Source: Afipia sp.
Lineage (GTDB): Bacteria > Pseudomonadota > Alphaproteobacteria > Rhizobiales > Xanthobacteraceae
Reading direction: 5' to 3'
DNA length: 64,000 nt
Assembly: GCA_024508675.1 (NCBI GenBank)
Contig: JANINQ010000005.1
Location: forward strand, 186,001-250,000
Below, piece after piece: positions 36,823 to 45,941 of this stretch. A model generated the notes under the pieces. The model saw only the letters and a program-made list of their open reading frames with translations. It did not search any database and was not told the DNA's origin. Each line of letters starts with the position of its first letter. Positions within the stretch are counted from its first letter, which is position 1. The position numbers and the translations under genes were made by a program.

Positions 36823-38106
36823 TTATTTCTCGAAAGCCCCGTAGACGAGATTCTTCAGAGCCACGCGATGGCGCGTACGGTGCTGCACTGTCTGCGACAT
36901 GAAGACGACGAACATATCTTCCTTCGGATCGATCCAGAACGTGGTGCCGCCCGCGCCCGACCAGTTCATCTCGCCGGCGCTGCCTTCCATGACGCTGACG
37001 CCCGGCTCGGTCCGCACCGCGAATCCGAGGCCGAAGCCAAATCCCGGTCCCGGCAGGTAGTACGGGCCGTTCACCACGCCCGAGGCCGGGCCGATGTGGT
37101 TCGAGCCCATATAGGCCACGGTCTTCGGGCTGAGATAGCGCTTGCCATCGAGCGCGCCGCCATTCGCCAGCATCCGGACAAAGCGCGCGTAATCCCCGAT
37201 GGTCGAAACCAGACCGCCGCCGCCGGACTCCCATTTGCGCAAAATGCGCGGGTCGTTCATCTCGGCATCATTGCCGATCTTGCGATCGTTCGGGAATGGC
37301 TCGGCGATCAATGGCTGTTTGGCCTTGTCAGTGACGTAATAGCTGGTGTCCTTCATGCCGAGCGGATCAAATAGCCGCTCCTTCTCGAACAGATAGAGCG
37401 ACTTTCCGGAGACCACCTCGACCACACGGCCGAGAATGTCGGTGGAATGGCTGTAGTCCCAGGTCGATCCCGGCTGATAGGCCAGCGGCAGCTTAGCGAT
37501 GCGGTCAGCAAAGCCGGCGTTATCGACATCCTCGGAAAATATCTTGGCATCGACATACGCTTTCTTGACCAGGCCTTCGCCAAAGAAGCCGTAGGTGATG
37601 CCCGACGTGTGCCGCATCAGATCCTGCACCGTCAGTTGGCGGCGCTGCGGCACGAGATCGAGCGTCGCCTTGCCATCGTCGCCTTTCTTCTCGACACCGA
37701 CTTTCGTGTCTTTGAATGTCGGAATGAACTTCGACACCGGATCATCAAGCTGAAGCTTGCCCTCCTCCACCAGCATCATCGCCGCCACCGTCGTGATCGG
37801 CTTGGACATCGAATAGATGCGGAAGATCGTGTTCGGCGTCATCGGCGCCTTGGTGCCGGGATCGCGGACACCGAAGGTCTCATAATAGGCGATCTTGCCG
37901 TGGCGCTGGATCATCATCACCGCGCCGGGAATCTTGTTGGCGGCAATTTCGTTCTTCAGGTACTCACCGATCCGCGCGAGACCCTTGGGTGACAGGCCCG
38001 CCTCGGCGGGCTGGCTGCGGACAACGCTTTCGGCGAATGCGGGGCTCGCAACGGCGAGCGCGAGCGCAACAAAGAGCGGCGCCTTGATGGCGCGAGACAT
38101 CGACAT
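36823..38106 (-). CDS. Serine hydrolase (beta-lactamase / EstB family), paralogue 3
   Basis: A 427-residue exported enzyme. The signal peptide [25 protein letters not shown] cuts near residue 25. The SxxK motif is Ser99-Met-Ser-Lys102. Other family blocks are [16 protein letters not shown] and [22 protein letters not shown]. The start is set by GGGAGG 7 bp before ATG 38106; a longer in-frame reading to 38187 is rejected. This ribosome site lies inside the hairpin at 38112-38160. A 77-bp gap separates it from paralogue 2. Confidence 0.88.
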   Translation of the reverse strand: MSMSRAIKAPLFVALALAVASPAFAESVVRSQPAEAGLSPKGLARIGEYLKNEIAANKIPGAVMMIQRHGKIAYYETFGVRDPGTKAPMTPNTIFRIYSMSKPITTVAAMMLVEEGKLQLDDPVSKFIPTFKDTKVGVEKKGDDGKATLDLVPQRRQLTVQDLMRHTSGITYGFFGEGLVKKAYVDAKIFSEDVDNAGFADRIAKLPLAYQPGSTWDYSHSTDILGRVVEVVSGKSLYLFEKERLFDPLGMKDTSYYVTDKAKQPLIAEPFPNDRKIGNDAEMNDPRILRKWESGGGGLVSTIGDYARFVRMLANGGALDGKRYLSPKTVAYMGSNHIGPASGVVNGPYYLPGPGFGFGLGFAVRTEPGVSVMEGSAGEMNWSGAGGTTFWIDPKEDMFVVFMSQTVQHRTRHRVALKNLVYGAFEK

Positions 38107-38160
38107 AAAAATTCCTCCCAAGTTCACGCCCGGATCGTGTGCGTCCGGACTTGGGAGGAA
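38107..38160 (-). terminator. Hairpin with T-run that contains the ribosome binding site of serine hydrolase 3
   Basis: A perfect 12-bp inverted repeat (TTCCTCCCAAGT at 38112-38123 and ACTTGGGAGGAA at 38149-38160) encloses an inner 5-bp stem CCGGA/TCCGG. On the minus strand the 3' arm is followed by TTTTT and then ATG. It therefore has the form of an intrinsic terminator for grxD. The Shine-Dalgarno GGGAGG of the next gene lies in the 3' arm, paired with an upstream anti-sequence. Confidence 0.75.
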
Positions 38161-38222
38161 GTGTATCGGTCGGACCGAGAGTCGCAAGCGAGGCGGCGAA
38201 CAGGGCCGCCTCGCGAAAATGA

Positions 38223-38558
<336 letters not shown>

Positions 38559-38864
38559 ATTCGCGTCCTTGGAAAACCCGGGGCCTGCGGCGGGCCGGGA
38601 ATCTCAACGGCCTGTCGCTCTGGCCATATATGTAGCCCGGAACGGCTTCGCATCCCAATCAAATCGCCGAAAAGGTGCCATGCGACCGCTCTGCGGGGAC
38701 AAGCGGCTCTGCCATGCCCCCGCCCTGAAACAATCGCCGCCTCCGCTACGTATGGATTTCATGGCCCACGGTGCCTTTTTTCTCCGGAAGGCCGCCCTAT
38801 CTAGAGCGTCCTGCTGCGGAACCGATCCCGAGAAGCATCGTTCTCCTCCCAACCGGAGATTCTT
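38559..38864. other. Divergent intergenic region between grxD and egtB
   Basis: About 306 bp. It must hold the promoters of grxD (leftward) and egtB (rightward). No coding stretch is supported. A GGAGA site lies before the GTG of egtB. No clear palindrome or riboswitch was seen. Confidence 0.5.
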
Positions 38865-40124
38865 GTGACGAAACCAGCCTCCCAGACCGACCCCGGCGTC
38901 CTGGATCCCTCCGTTTTCACCCCTGAATCCCGCCCTGAACAGGCCGCAAGACTGCTGGCAGCCTACCGGACCGTCCGGGACGAGACGGAGCGTCGGGCCG
39001 CCCCGCTCTCCCCCGAGGATCAATTGATCCAGTCCATGCCGGACGCCAGCCCGGCCAAATGGCACCGGGCTCATGTCACCTGGTTCTGGGAGCAGTTTCT
39101 GCTCGGCGAAAACGTCCCCGGCTACAAACCCTTCCACCCGGACTACGCCTATCTGTTCAACTCCTATTACGTCAGCGCCGGTCCTCGCCACGCCCGCGCC
39201 CAGCGCGGCCACCTCACCCGCCCCGGCGTGGACGAGGTCACCGCCTATCGCAAGCATGTCGATGCCGCAGTCGCGGCATTTTTCGCTTCGGCGGATGCCG
39301 CGACACTGACGAGGCTCGAACCTTTGATCGAGGTCGGGCTGAACCATGAGCAGCAGCATCAGGAACTGATGCTCACCGACATCCTCCACGCCTTTGCGCA
39401 GAACCCGATCCCGCCGGCCTATCAGCCCGGCTGGCGGTTTCCCGCCCCGACCCGCGGCGGTGATGCCTGGGTAACGCTGATGGAGGGCATCCACACCATC
39501 GGGCATACGGACGAGTCCTTCCATTTCGACAACGAGAAGCCCGCGCACCGTGCGCTGGTCGGCCCGGTCAAGCTGGCGCGCAATCTCGTCACCAATGCCG
39601 AGTGGCTCGCCTTCATGCAGGACGGCGGCTACGAGAAAGCCATCCTCTGGCTGATGGACGGATTCGCCACCGCCGAGCGCGAGGGCTGGGAAGCACCCGG
39701 CCACTGGCGCAAGATCGACGGTGAATGGAAGGTCATGACGCTGGGTGGGTTGCAGCCGATCGACCCGTCCGCGCCTGTGTCCCATGTCAGCTACTACGAG
39801 GCTGATGCCTTCGCGCGCTGGAGCGGCAAGCACCTCCCAACCGAAATGGAGTGGGAGGTCGCCGCGCGGGCCGGTCATCTCAACGATGCTTTCGGCATCG
39901 TCTGGCAGTGGACCCGCAGTTCCTATTCGCCCTACCCCGGCTACCGCGCCATCGAAGGCGCGCTCGGCGAATACAACGGCAAGTTCATGGTCAACCAGCT
40001 GGTGCTGCGCGGCTCGTCACTGGCAACGCCGGACAACCATAGCCGCGTCACCTACCGCAATTTCTTTTATCCGCACCATCGCTGGCAGTTCACCGGACTG
40101 CGGCTTGCCGACTACGCCGTTTGA
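38865..40124 (+). CDS. egtB: Ergothioneine biosynthesis sulfoxide synthase EgtB
   Basis: An iron-dependent enzyme that joins trimethylhistidine (hercynine) to a thiol donor as a sulfoxide. The 419-residue protein has an N-terminal DinB-like domain with iron ligands in WHRAHVTWFWE and LNHEQQHQELM. The C-terminal FGE-sulfatase-like domain (residues about 190-415) has TNAEWLAFMQDGGYEK, VSHVSYYEADAFARW and LPTEMEWEVAARAG. The start is GTG 38865. egtD follows at 22 bp. No egtC or egtE is visible nearby. Confidence 0.93.
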   Translation: MTKPASQTDPGVLDPSVFTPESRPEQAARLLAAYRTVRDETERRAAPLSPEDQLIQSMPDASPAKWHRAHVTWFWEQFLLGENVPGYKPFHPDYAYLFNSYYVSAGPRHARAQRGHLTRPGVDEVTAYRKHVDAAVAAFFASADAATLTRLEPLIEVGLNHEQQHQELMLTDILHAFAQNPIPPAYQPGWRFPAPTRGGDAWVTLMEGIHTIGHTDESFHFDNEKPAHRALVGPVKLARNLVTNAEWLAFMQDGGYEKAILWLMDGFATAEREGWEAPGHWRKIDGEWKVMTLGGLQPIDPSAPVSHVSYYEADAFARWSGKHLPTEMEWEVAARAGHLNDAFGIVWQWTRSSYSPYPGYRAIEGALGEYNGKFMVNQLVLRGSSLATPDNHSRVTYRNFFYPHHRWQFTGLRLADYAV

Positions 40125-40146
40125 ACCCCGAACGTACGAGATCGTC

Positions 40147-41106
40147 ATGAATGTGCACGTCAACGCGCGGACCAATGCCCAGGTCGATCCTTCTTTCGCT
40201 CAGGATGTGATCGCCGGACTGTCGCAGCGGCCGAAAAAGCTCTCGCCGAAATATTTTTATGACGAGACGGGCTCAAAACTGTTCGAACAGATCACGCTAC
40301 TGCCGGAATATTATCCGACCCGCACTGAACTGCGCATTCTACGCGATCGCGGCGCGGAGATCGCGGCAGCCATTCCGTCAGATGCTGCATTGGTCGAGTT
40401 CGGCGCGGGCGCGACCACCAAGGTGCGCCTGCTGCTGAAGCAGTCTTCCTTCAAGGCCTACGTCCCCGTGGACATTTCCGGCGACTTTCTCAACGGCCAG
40501 GCCAGCGCCTTGCGTTCGGATTTCCCTAACCTCGCCGTGTATCCGGTGACCGCGGACTTCACCAAACCATTCGAACTGCCGGACGAAGTGAAGCAAATGC
40601 CGAAGGTCGGCTTCTTTCCCGGCTCGACCATCGGAAATTTCGATCCGCATGAAGCCAGCGCCTTTCTGCGCAGCGCTCGCGCCATTCTGGGCGACGGCGC
40701 GACCATGATCGTCGGTGTCGATCTGGAGAAGGACGAGCGCGTGCTGCACGATGCCTACAACGATGCAGCGGGTGTCACAGGCCAGTTCAATCTCAATGTG
40801 CTGGCGCGGATCAACCGCGAACTGGGCGGCAATCTCGATCTCGACGGCTTCAGGCACAGCGCGATCTACAACCGCAAACGGCACCGGATCGAGATGCACC
40901 TCATCAGCCGCCGGCCGCAGACCGCGCGCGTGCTGGATCACACCGCGACATTCAAGACGGGCGAGACGATCCACACCGAAAGCAGCTACAAATACAGCAT
41001 CGAGCGGTTCACCGCGCTGGCGCGTATCTCGGGATGGATTCCCCGCGCGTCATGGACCGATCCCGACGGGATGTTCTCGGTGCACGCGCTGGTGGCGGAA
41101 GCCTAG
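40147..41106 (+). CDS. egtD: L-histidine N-alpha-methyltransferase
   Basis: Trimethylates histidine to hercynine with SAM, the first step of ergothioneine synthesis. The 319-residue protein shows KLSPKYFYDETGSKLFEQIT, the SAM motif VEFGAGATTKVRLLL and FFPGSTIGNFDP. ATG 40147 gives the family N-terminus; an in-frame extension upstream lies inside egtB and is rejected. Its TAG stop falls at the first base pairs of the inverted repeat at 41103-41178. Confidence 0.94.
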   Translation: MNVHVNARTNAQVDPSFAQDVIAGLSQRPKKLSPKYFYDETGSKLFEQITLLPEYYPTRTELRILRDRGAEIAAAIPSDAALVEFGAGATTKVRLLLKQSSFKAYVPVDISGDFLNGQASALRSDFPNLAVYPVTADFTKPFELPDEVKQMPKVGFFPGSTIGNFDPHEASAFLRSARAILGDGATMIVGVDLEKDERVLHDAYNDAAGVTGQFNLNVLARINRELGGNLDLDGFRHSAIYNRKRHRIEMHLISRRPQTARVLDHTATFKTGETIHTESSYKYSIERFTALARISGWIPRASWTDPDGMFSVHALVAEA

Positions 41107-41178
41107 TGTCCTGAATTCGAAGTTCGCTTCATTTTGCAGCCGCTTCCAGAGCGAACCTCGGATTCAAAACCACACTAG
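41103..41178. repeat. Imperfect palindromic repeat that carries both stop codons
   Basis: The outer ends CTAGTGT and ACACTAG are inverted copies. The inner arms GAATTCGAAGTTCGCT and AGCGAACCTCGGATTC pair with few mismatches. The loop is about 20 bases. The TAG of egtD lies in the left end and the TAG of the convergent LtrA gene in the right end. It has the look of a dispersed palindromic repeat and may also terminate transcription. Confidence 0.7.
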
Positions 41179-42377
41179 ATCTCCGCTTTCGCGGAGGAAC
41201 CGAGCGAGATCGCCTCCCATGCCGCGACGACCAGCATGATGATCGTCGTCGCCGTGGACAGCAGCAGCGGCGACAGCGAATGCGCGAACGGGATTAGCAC
41301 GACCAGCAGACCGATGCCGACCAGATGCGACAGCTGGAAGATGCCACGGATGCTGCGCTTGAACAGGATGGTGCCGATCAGGAACAGCAGCGGGCCGCCC
41401 ACCATGCTGAGGATGGTCTTGGCATCGGTGTGACCGTCGGGATGCGCCAGCAGCAGCTCATCGCCCACCGCAGACACCACAATGCCCGCGACGATGGGCA
41501 GATGAAGGTAGGTATAGGCGAGACGTGCCAGCCGCCCGGTGTCGCCGGACTGCGAGATATGCTCCGCTCCGGCTTCCGCGCCGATGTGGAAATACACCCA
41601 CCACATCGCAATGCTGCCCAGAAGCGCAACCGCGAAGCCGATGATGGTCGGCGCGGTCCACGCCGCCGACGCGAAAGTCGCGCCGGTGACAACGATGGAT
41701 TCGCCCAGCGCGATGATGATGAACAGCGCGCAGCGCTCGGCCATGTGACCGCCCTCGACCTCCCAGTCCGCCAGCGGCGTCGCGCCGAGGCCGGGGCACC
41801 GGAAGCGCGCCAGCGGGCCGCAATATTCGATCGCAACGGCGGCGATCCACAGGATCAGCCGCGTCTGGCCTTCGGCCAGTCCGCCCGCGATCCAGAAAAT
41901 CCCGCTGAACGCGAGCCAGAAGGTGATGCGCAGCAGATTCATGCGCAGACCGGGCTGGGATTTGGGGATCGACCAGTATGTGTAGAGCGACCGTCCGACC
42001 TGCATGACGACATAGGCCAGCGCAAACGCGAGACCCCGGCTTTCAAAAGCCTTGGGGATCGAGGTCGAAAGCAACAGCCCGGCGACCATCAGCCCGAACA
42101 GCATCACGCGGACCGGCGTACGCTCCGGGTCCAGCCAGTTGGTGATCCAGGATGTGTAGATCCAGACCCACCACACCGCCAGAAACAGGATGGTGGTCTG
42201 CAGCACACCCATCGGCGTGAAATGCGCCAGCAGGGTGTGGGAAATCTGGGTGATGGCAAAGACGAAGACGAGGTCGAAGAACAGTTCGACATAGGTCACG
42301 CGATGATGCTGGTGGGGCGCACGCGCCCGCAGCAAGTTTCCGTTTCTCGACACCCCTGCCCCCAATCCCTTTGGCAA
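41175..42377 (-). CDS. LtrA-family (low temperature requirement A) membrane protein
   Basis: A 400-residue inner-membrane protein with about ten to twelve hydrophobic segments. The family opening HHRVTYVELFFDLVFVFAITQISHTLL is clear (given in blocks: VTYVELFFDLVFVFA). A charged segment GHMAERCALFIIIALGESIVVTGA is also typical. LtrA proteins were named from Listeria growth in the cold; the biochemical role is not known. Its stop lies in the palindromic repeat shared with egtD. It starts one base away from the bolA stop. Confidence 0.87.
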   Translation of the reverse strand: MPKGLGAGVSRNGNLLRARAPHQHHRVTYVELFFDLVFVFAITQISHTLLAHFTPMGVLQTTILFLAVWWVWIYTSWITNWLDPERTPVRVMLFGLMVAGLLLSTSIPKAFESRGLAFALAYVVMQVGRSLYTYWSIPKSQPGLRMNLLRITFWLAFSGIFWIAGGLAEGQTRLILWIAAVAIEYCGPLARFRCPGLGATPLADWEVEGGHMAERCALFIIIALGESIVVTGATFASAAWTAPTIIGFAVALLGSIAMWWVYFHIGAEAGAEHISQSGDTGRLARLAYTYLHLPIVAGIVVSAVGDELLLAHPDGHTDAKTILSMVGGPLLFLIGTILFKRSIRGIFQLSHLVGIGLLVVLIPFAHSLSPLLLSTATTIIMLVVAAWEAISLGSSAKAEI

Positions 42378-42614
42378 TCAGGCGTCAGGAACGCCCGTCT
42401 GCAGCGCCAGCGCATGCAGAACGCCGCCCATCTGCCCTTTCAGGGACTGATAAACGATCTGGTGCTGCTGCACCCGCGATTTGCCGCGAAATGCCTCCGA
42501 AATCACGGTGGCCGCGTAATGGTCGCCATCGCCGGCGAGATCGCGGATTTCCACCTGCGCGTCGGGCAACGCAGCCTTGATCATCGTTTCGATGTCCCGC
42601 GCGTCCATAGGCAT
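42378..42614 (-). CDS. bolA: BolA-family protein
   Basis: A 78-residue partner of the monothiol glutaredoxin in Fe-S and iron regulation. The fold shows DLAGDGDHYAATVISEAFRGKSRVQQHQIVYQSL in overlapping motifs, with the conserved HYAATVISEAF and RVQQHQIVY. ATG 42614 is set by GAGGAG about 10 bp upstream; starts at 42632 or 42662 are less likely. It is the middle piece of the pur-bolA-grxD neighbourhood. Confidence 0.93.
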   Translation of the reverse strand: MPMDARDIETMIKAALPDAQVEIRDLAGDGDHYAATVISEAFRGKSRVQQHQIVYQSLKGQMGGVLHALALQTGVPDA

Positions 42615-42850
42615 GTCGTTGAATCTCCTCATGTTGAGCCATTCCTGGCTCACGTGATGCACGAAATATGCCCGATTCTAGCCCGTGCAACCCGCGCCGT
42701 CACCCAAGCATTGCCCAGGAAGACTCCAATATTGTGACTTCCACAGGAACCTTGCCGCGCCAGATGCGGCCGGTCAGCGCTGACGGCAGGTTATCGCCGG
42801 ATATCCGTCGTCCTGTCCGGACAAGGCGACACTCAAAATCCAGTCTTCCA

Positions 42851-42886
42851 AAATAAAAATGCCCGCCGGAGTGTCGCCGGCGGGCA
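42851..42886 (-). terminator. Terminator after the orphan substrate-binding protein
   Basis: A 10-bp stem TGCCCGCCGG / CCGGCGGGCA with a 7-base loop, followed on the minus strand by TTTTTATTTT. It lies 20 bp past the stop of the binding-protein gene and insulates bolA. Confidence 0.92.
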
Positions 42887-42906
42887 AAGTCAAAATGCGC
42901 GGTTTC

Positions 42907-44118
42907 TTACTTTTTTACGAGCGGACACTCGCTTTCCGACAGCGGCTTGTAGGATTCGTCACCCGACATCGCAGCCAGTTGCTGATAGAAGTCACCGCGA
43001 TATTTCGACTCCGCCGGTGACTTGACCTTCATCAGGAAGGTCTTGTGCATTACCCGGCCGTCGGCGCGGATCTGGACGTTCTTGTTGTAGAAATCGTTGA
43101 CCGGCAGTTCTTTCATCTTCGCTGCCACGGCCTTGCCTTCATCGGTGCCGGCCGCTTCGACCGCCTTCAGATAGTGAAGCACGGATGCGTAAGTCCCTGC
43201 CGTGATCAGGTTCGGGATGAAGCCGCCGGAGCGCTCCATGAACCGCTTGGCCCACGCGCGGGTCTCGTCGTTCGCGTCCCAGTAGAACGAGGTCGTCAGC
43301 GTCAGGCCCTGCGCAACATTCAGGCCCACACCTTCGATGTCGTTGATGTAGATGACGAGGCTGGCGAGGCTCTGCCCGGACTGCACGATGCCGAATTCAC
43401 GCGCCTGCTTGATCGCGCTGAGAAGATCGGCGCCGGACATCGCAAGCCCGATCACCTTGGCCTTCGAGGCCTGCGCCTGCAGCAGGAACGACGAAAAGTC
43501 CGGCGAGCCAAACGGGAAGCGCACGGCGCCCAGCACCTTGCCGCCGCTTGCCTCGACAAAGCGGCTCGCGTCGCGCTGAAGCGAATGACCGAACGCATAG
43601 TCACTGGTCAGGAAGTACCAGCTATCGCCGCCCTGCTTGGTGACCTGGCTCGCCGTACCCTTGGCGAACGAATAGGTGTCATAGCTCCACTGCGATGTGG
43701 TTTCCGAACAGGCCTTTCCGGTCAATTCGGTGGTGGCCGCGCCGGAAATCAGCAGCACCTTGCCGCGCGAACGCGCGATTTCCTGCGTCGCCAAGGCAAC
43801 GGCTGAGCCTGCGACGTCGGTGATGGTGTCGACACCCTCGGTCTCGAACCATTTCCGGCTGATGGCGGACGCAATGTCCGCCTTGTTCTGATGGTCTGCC
43901 GTGACGACGGTGATCGGCTTGCCGAGCACCTTGCCACCGAAATCATCGACGGCCATCTGCGTCGCCTCAACCGAGTGCTTGCCGACCAGATAGGCGAAGC
44001 CGCCTGAGTGGTCGGTCAGTACGCCAATCTTCACTGCGTTATCCGAGACCTGCGCCTGCGCCGCGCCGCATGCCATCAGCATGGCCGCGAGCGTCAGTCC
44101 AATCCTTGTTGTTTTCAC
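42907..44118 (-). CDS. Orphan periplasmic binding protein, branched-chain amino acid type
   Basis: A 403-residue type I periplasmic binding protein with a signal peptide ending AAQA near residue 22. The mature N-terminus VKIGVLTDHSGGFAYLVGKHS is of LivK type. It starts 34 bp after the gamma-glutamyltransferase-like gene and ends at a strong terminator. No permease or ATPase accompanies it. It could feed a distant transporter or act as a sensor. The ligand may be a gamma-glutamyl compound, judged only from its operon partner. Confidence 0.86.
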   Translation of the reverse strand: MKTTRIGLTLAAMLMACGAAQAQVSDNAVKIGVLTDHSGGFAYLVGKHSVEATQMAVDDFGGKVLGKPITVVTADHQNKADIASAISRKWFETEGVDTITDVAGSAVALATQEIARSRGKVLLISGAATTELTGKACSETTSQWSYDTYSFAKGTASQVTKQGGDSWYFLTSDYAFGHSLQRDASRFVEASGGKVLGAVRFPFGSPDFSSFLLQAQASKAKVIGLAMSGADLLSAIKQAREFGIVQSGQSLASLVIYINDIEGVGLNVAQGLTLTTSFYWDANDETRAWAKRFMERSGGFIPNLITAGTYASVLHYLKAVEAAGTDEGKAVAAKMKELPVNDFYNKNVQIRADGRVMHKTFLMKVKSPAESKYRGDFYQQLAAMSGDESYKPLSESECPLVKK

Positions 44119-44152
44119 GATGATGTCCTCCCTCTAAGTTCTGTTGTATGGC

Positions 44153-45766
44153 TCAGACCGGCAGCGCGATGCCGTCGTGTCCGGGGTCTGCGCCGCCATC
44201 GAGCCTGTCGCCGTCGATCCTGATGCCGTGCACGGCTGCAAAGCCGAACGTGTACGGGCTGCGGATCACCTCATAGCCATCGGCTTCGAGCGCGCGCGTC
44301 ACGCCATGGACAATGCGGTTGGACACATCGATGGCGTTGCTGGTCGCGGAGAAACGCGGCGCGCTCACTGCTTCGGTCATGGTCATGCCGAAGTCGAGCA
44401 CATTGAGAATGGCCTGCAGCACGCCCATGGCGATCTGCGTGGCACCCGGTGCGCCGATCACGAGATATGGCTTGCTGTCCTTGAAAACGATCGACGGGAC
44501 CACCGACGTGAAGCGCGCCTTGCCGGGAGCGACCGAACCTGGGCGGCCCGGACGCGGATCGAACACGCCCATACAGCCGTTGTAGATGAAGCCCAGTCCA
44601 TCTGTGATGACACCAGACGGCATACCGAGCGAATGGGTCATGGTCACGCAGTTGCCGTCGCGGTCGACCACTGACACGTGTGTCGTGTCCTTCGACGGAT
44701 GCCCCGAATTGAAGCGCGGCACGTCACCCTTCACGCGCGCCTTGATCTCGGCGGCCATCGTCGCGGCGTACTCTTTCGAGGTCAGTTTGCCGACGGGAAT
44801 ATCGAGGAAACCCGGATCGCCAAGGAAACTGTCCTTGTCGGCGGTCGCACGCTTCATCGCCTCGCAGACCACGCGCAGATATTCGACGCTGTTATGGCCG
44901 AGCGCGGAGAGATCGAAGTTTTCCAGCACGTTGAGCATTTCAAGCAGCATGACGCCGCCGCCCGGCGGATTATTGGTCGTCACCTCATAGCCGCGATACT
45001 GTCCCCGCAGCGGCTCGCACCACCGCGGCTGATAGTTCGCAAGATCCTCTTCGGTGATCAGGCCGCCATTTGCCTTCATGTCGGCGGCGATGCGCCTGGC
45101 CAGTTCGCCGCGATAGAACACGTCGGAGCCGCCTTCGGCGATCATGCGCAGCGTCTGCGCGTAGTCCGGATTGCGAACCACATCGCCGACACGTTTGTAG
45201 CTGCCATCCTCACGGCAATAGAGCTTCCGCCCCGAAGCTGTGAATGACAGACGGTCGATGCCCGAGGCGCGATCCATGATGCCCGGATCGGACCAGAACA
45301 GTTCGACATGCGGACGCACCATCCAGCCGCGATCGGCCCATGCAATCGCAGGTGCAACGATGTCACGCCACGGCAGTACGCCGAACCGCTGATGAGCCTC
45401 GTAATAGGCCTTCAGCGATGCGGGGACACAGATCGACTGATAGCCGAGATCGTTGGCCTTGCCGCGCAGGATGAAGCCGTAACCGTCACGCGCCTCACCC
45501 TCGATCAGGTTTTCCCACATGTCCGGGCGTGCGGCGGCGGGCGCCGGCGCATGGAAGTCCAGATACTGATGGAAGTTCTGTCCGGGGAAATAGATTCCGC
45601 AGCTTCCAAATCCGGCGATGCCGGCCATCAACGGATCGACCACGCCCTGCACCAGCGCGCAGGCAATCGCGGCATCGATGGCGTTGCCGCCGGCCCGCAG
45701 CATATCCGCGCCGGCCTCTGCTGCTTCGGCCTGCGCCGCGACGATCATCTCCTTGCCTTTGGACAT
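44153..45766 (-). CDS. Gamma-glutamyltransferase-family hydrolase
   Basis: A 537-residue N-terminal-nucleophile enzyme. The nucleophile is expected at Thr361 (TTHVSVVDRDGNCVTMTHSLG in part), where the precursor splits. The large-subunit side has AEAGADMLRAGGNAIDAAIACALVQ and NPPGGGVMLLEMLNV. It starts MSKGKEMIVA with no signal peptide, so a cytoplasmic location is predicted. GGGAGAGG precedes ATG 45766. A divergent LysR gene and a downstream binding protein suggest use of gamma-glutamyl or amide compounds. Confidence 0.87.
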   Translation of the reverse strand: MSKGKEMIVAAQAEAAEAGADMLRAGGNAIDAAIACALVQGVVDPLMAGIAGFGSCGIYFPGQNFHQYLDFHAPAPAAARPDMWENLIEGEARDGYGFILRGKANDLGYQSICVPASLKAYYEAHQRFGVLPWRDIVAPAIAWADRGWMVRPHVELFWSDPGIMDRASGIDRLSFTASGRKLYCREDGSYKRVGDVVRNPDYAQTLRMIAEGGSDVFYRGELARRIAADMKANGGLITEEDLANYQPRWCEPLRGQYRGYEVTTNNPPGGGVMLLEMLNVLENFDLSALGHNSVEYLRVVCEAMKRATADKDSFLGDPGFLDIPVGKLTSKEYAATMAAEIKARVKGDVPRFNSGHPSKDTTHVSVVDRDGNCVTMTHSLGMPSGVITDGLGFIYNGCMGVFDPRPGRPGSVAPGKARFTSVVPSIVFKDSKPYLVIGAPGATQIAMGVLQAILNVLDFGMTMTEAVSAPRFSATSNAIDVSNRIVHGVTRALEADGYEVIRSPYTFGFAAVHGIRIDGDRLDGGADPGHDGIALPV

Positions 45767-45941
45767 GGCCTCTCCCGTGAGTTTCTTGTGGTTGCGCCGC
45801 GCGCGGCGAAGCGGGGCCACCCGGTCCCGCAGGCTGATATGGCCCGGTTTGACAGATGGCATTCATGCCTGTCCAATACCAATCAAGCCGCTATTGATGC
45901 TATAAAGGCAATAATCAGAACTGACCTGCGCGATCGTTTTC
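45767..45941. promoter_or_regulatory. Divergent GGT / LysR control region
   Basis: A 175-bp region between two divergent genes. AT-rich CAAT...ATTG pairs occur at 45880-45896 and 45893-45912, the general form of a LysR operator. No firm -10/-35 assignment is possible. Control of the hydrolase by the LysR protein is inferred from layout. Confidence 0.4.

Noticed and set aside
41325-42737. 470-residue open frame opposite the LtrA gene and bolA
   Set aside because: No recognisable domain and it spans two genuine minus-strand genes.
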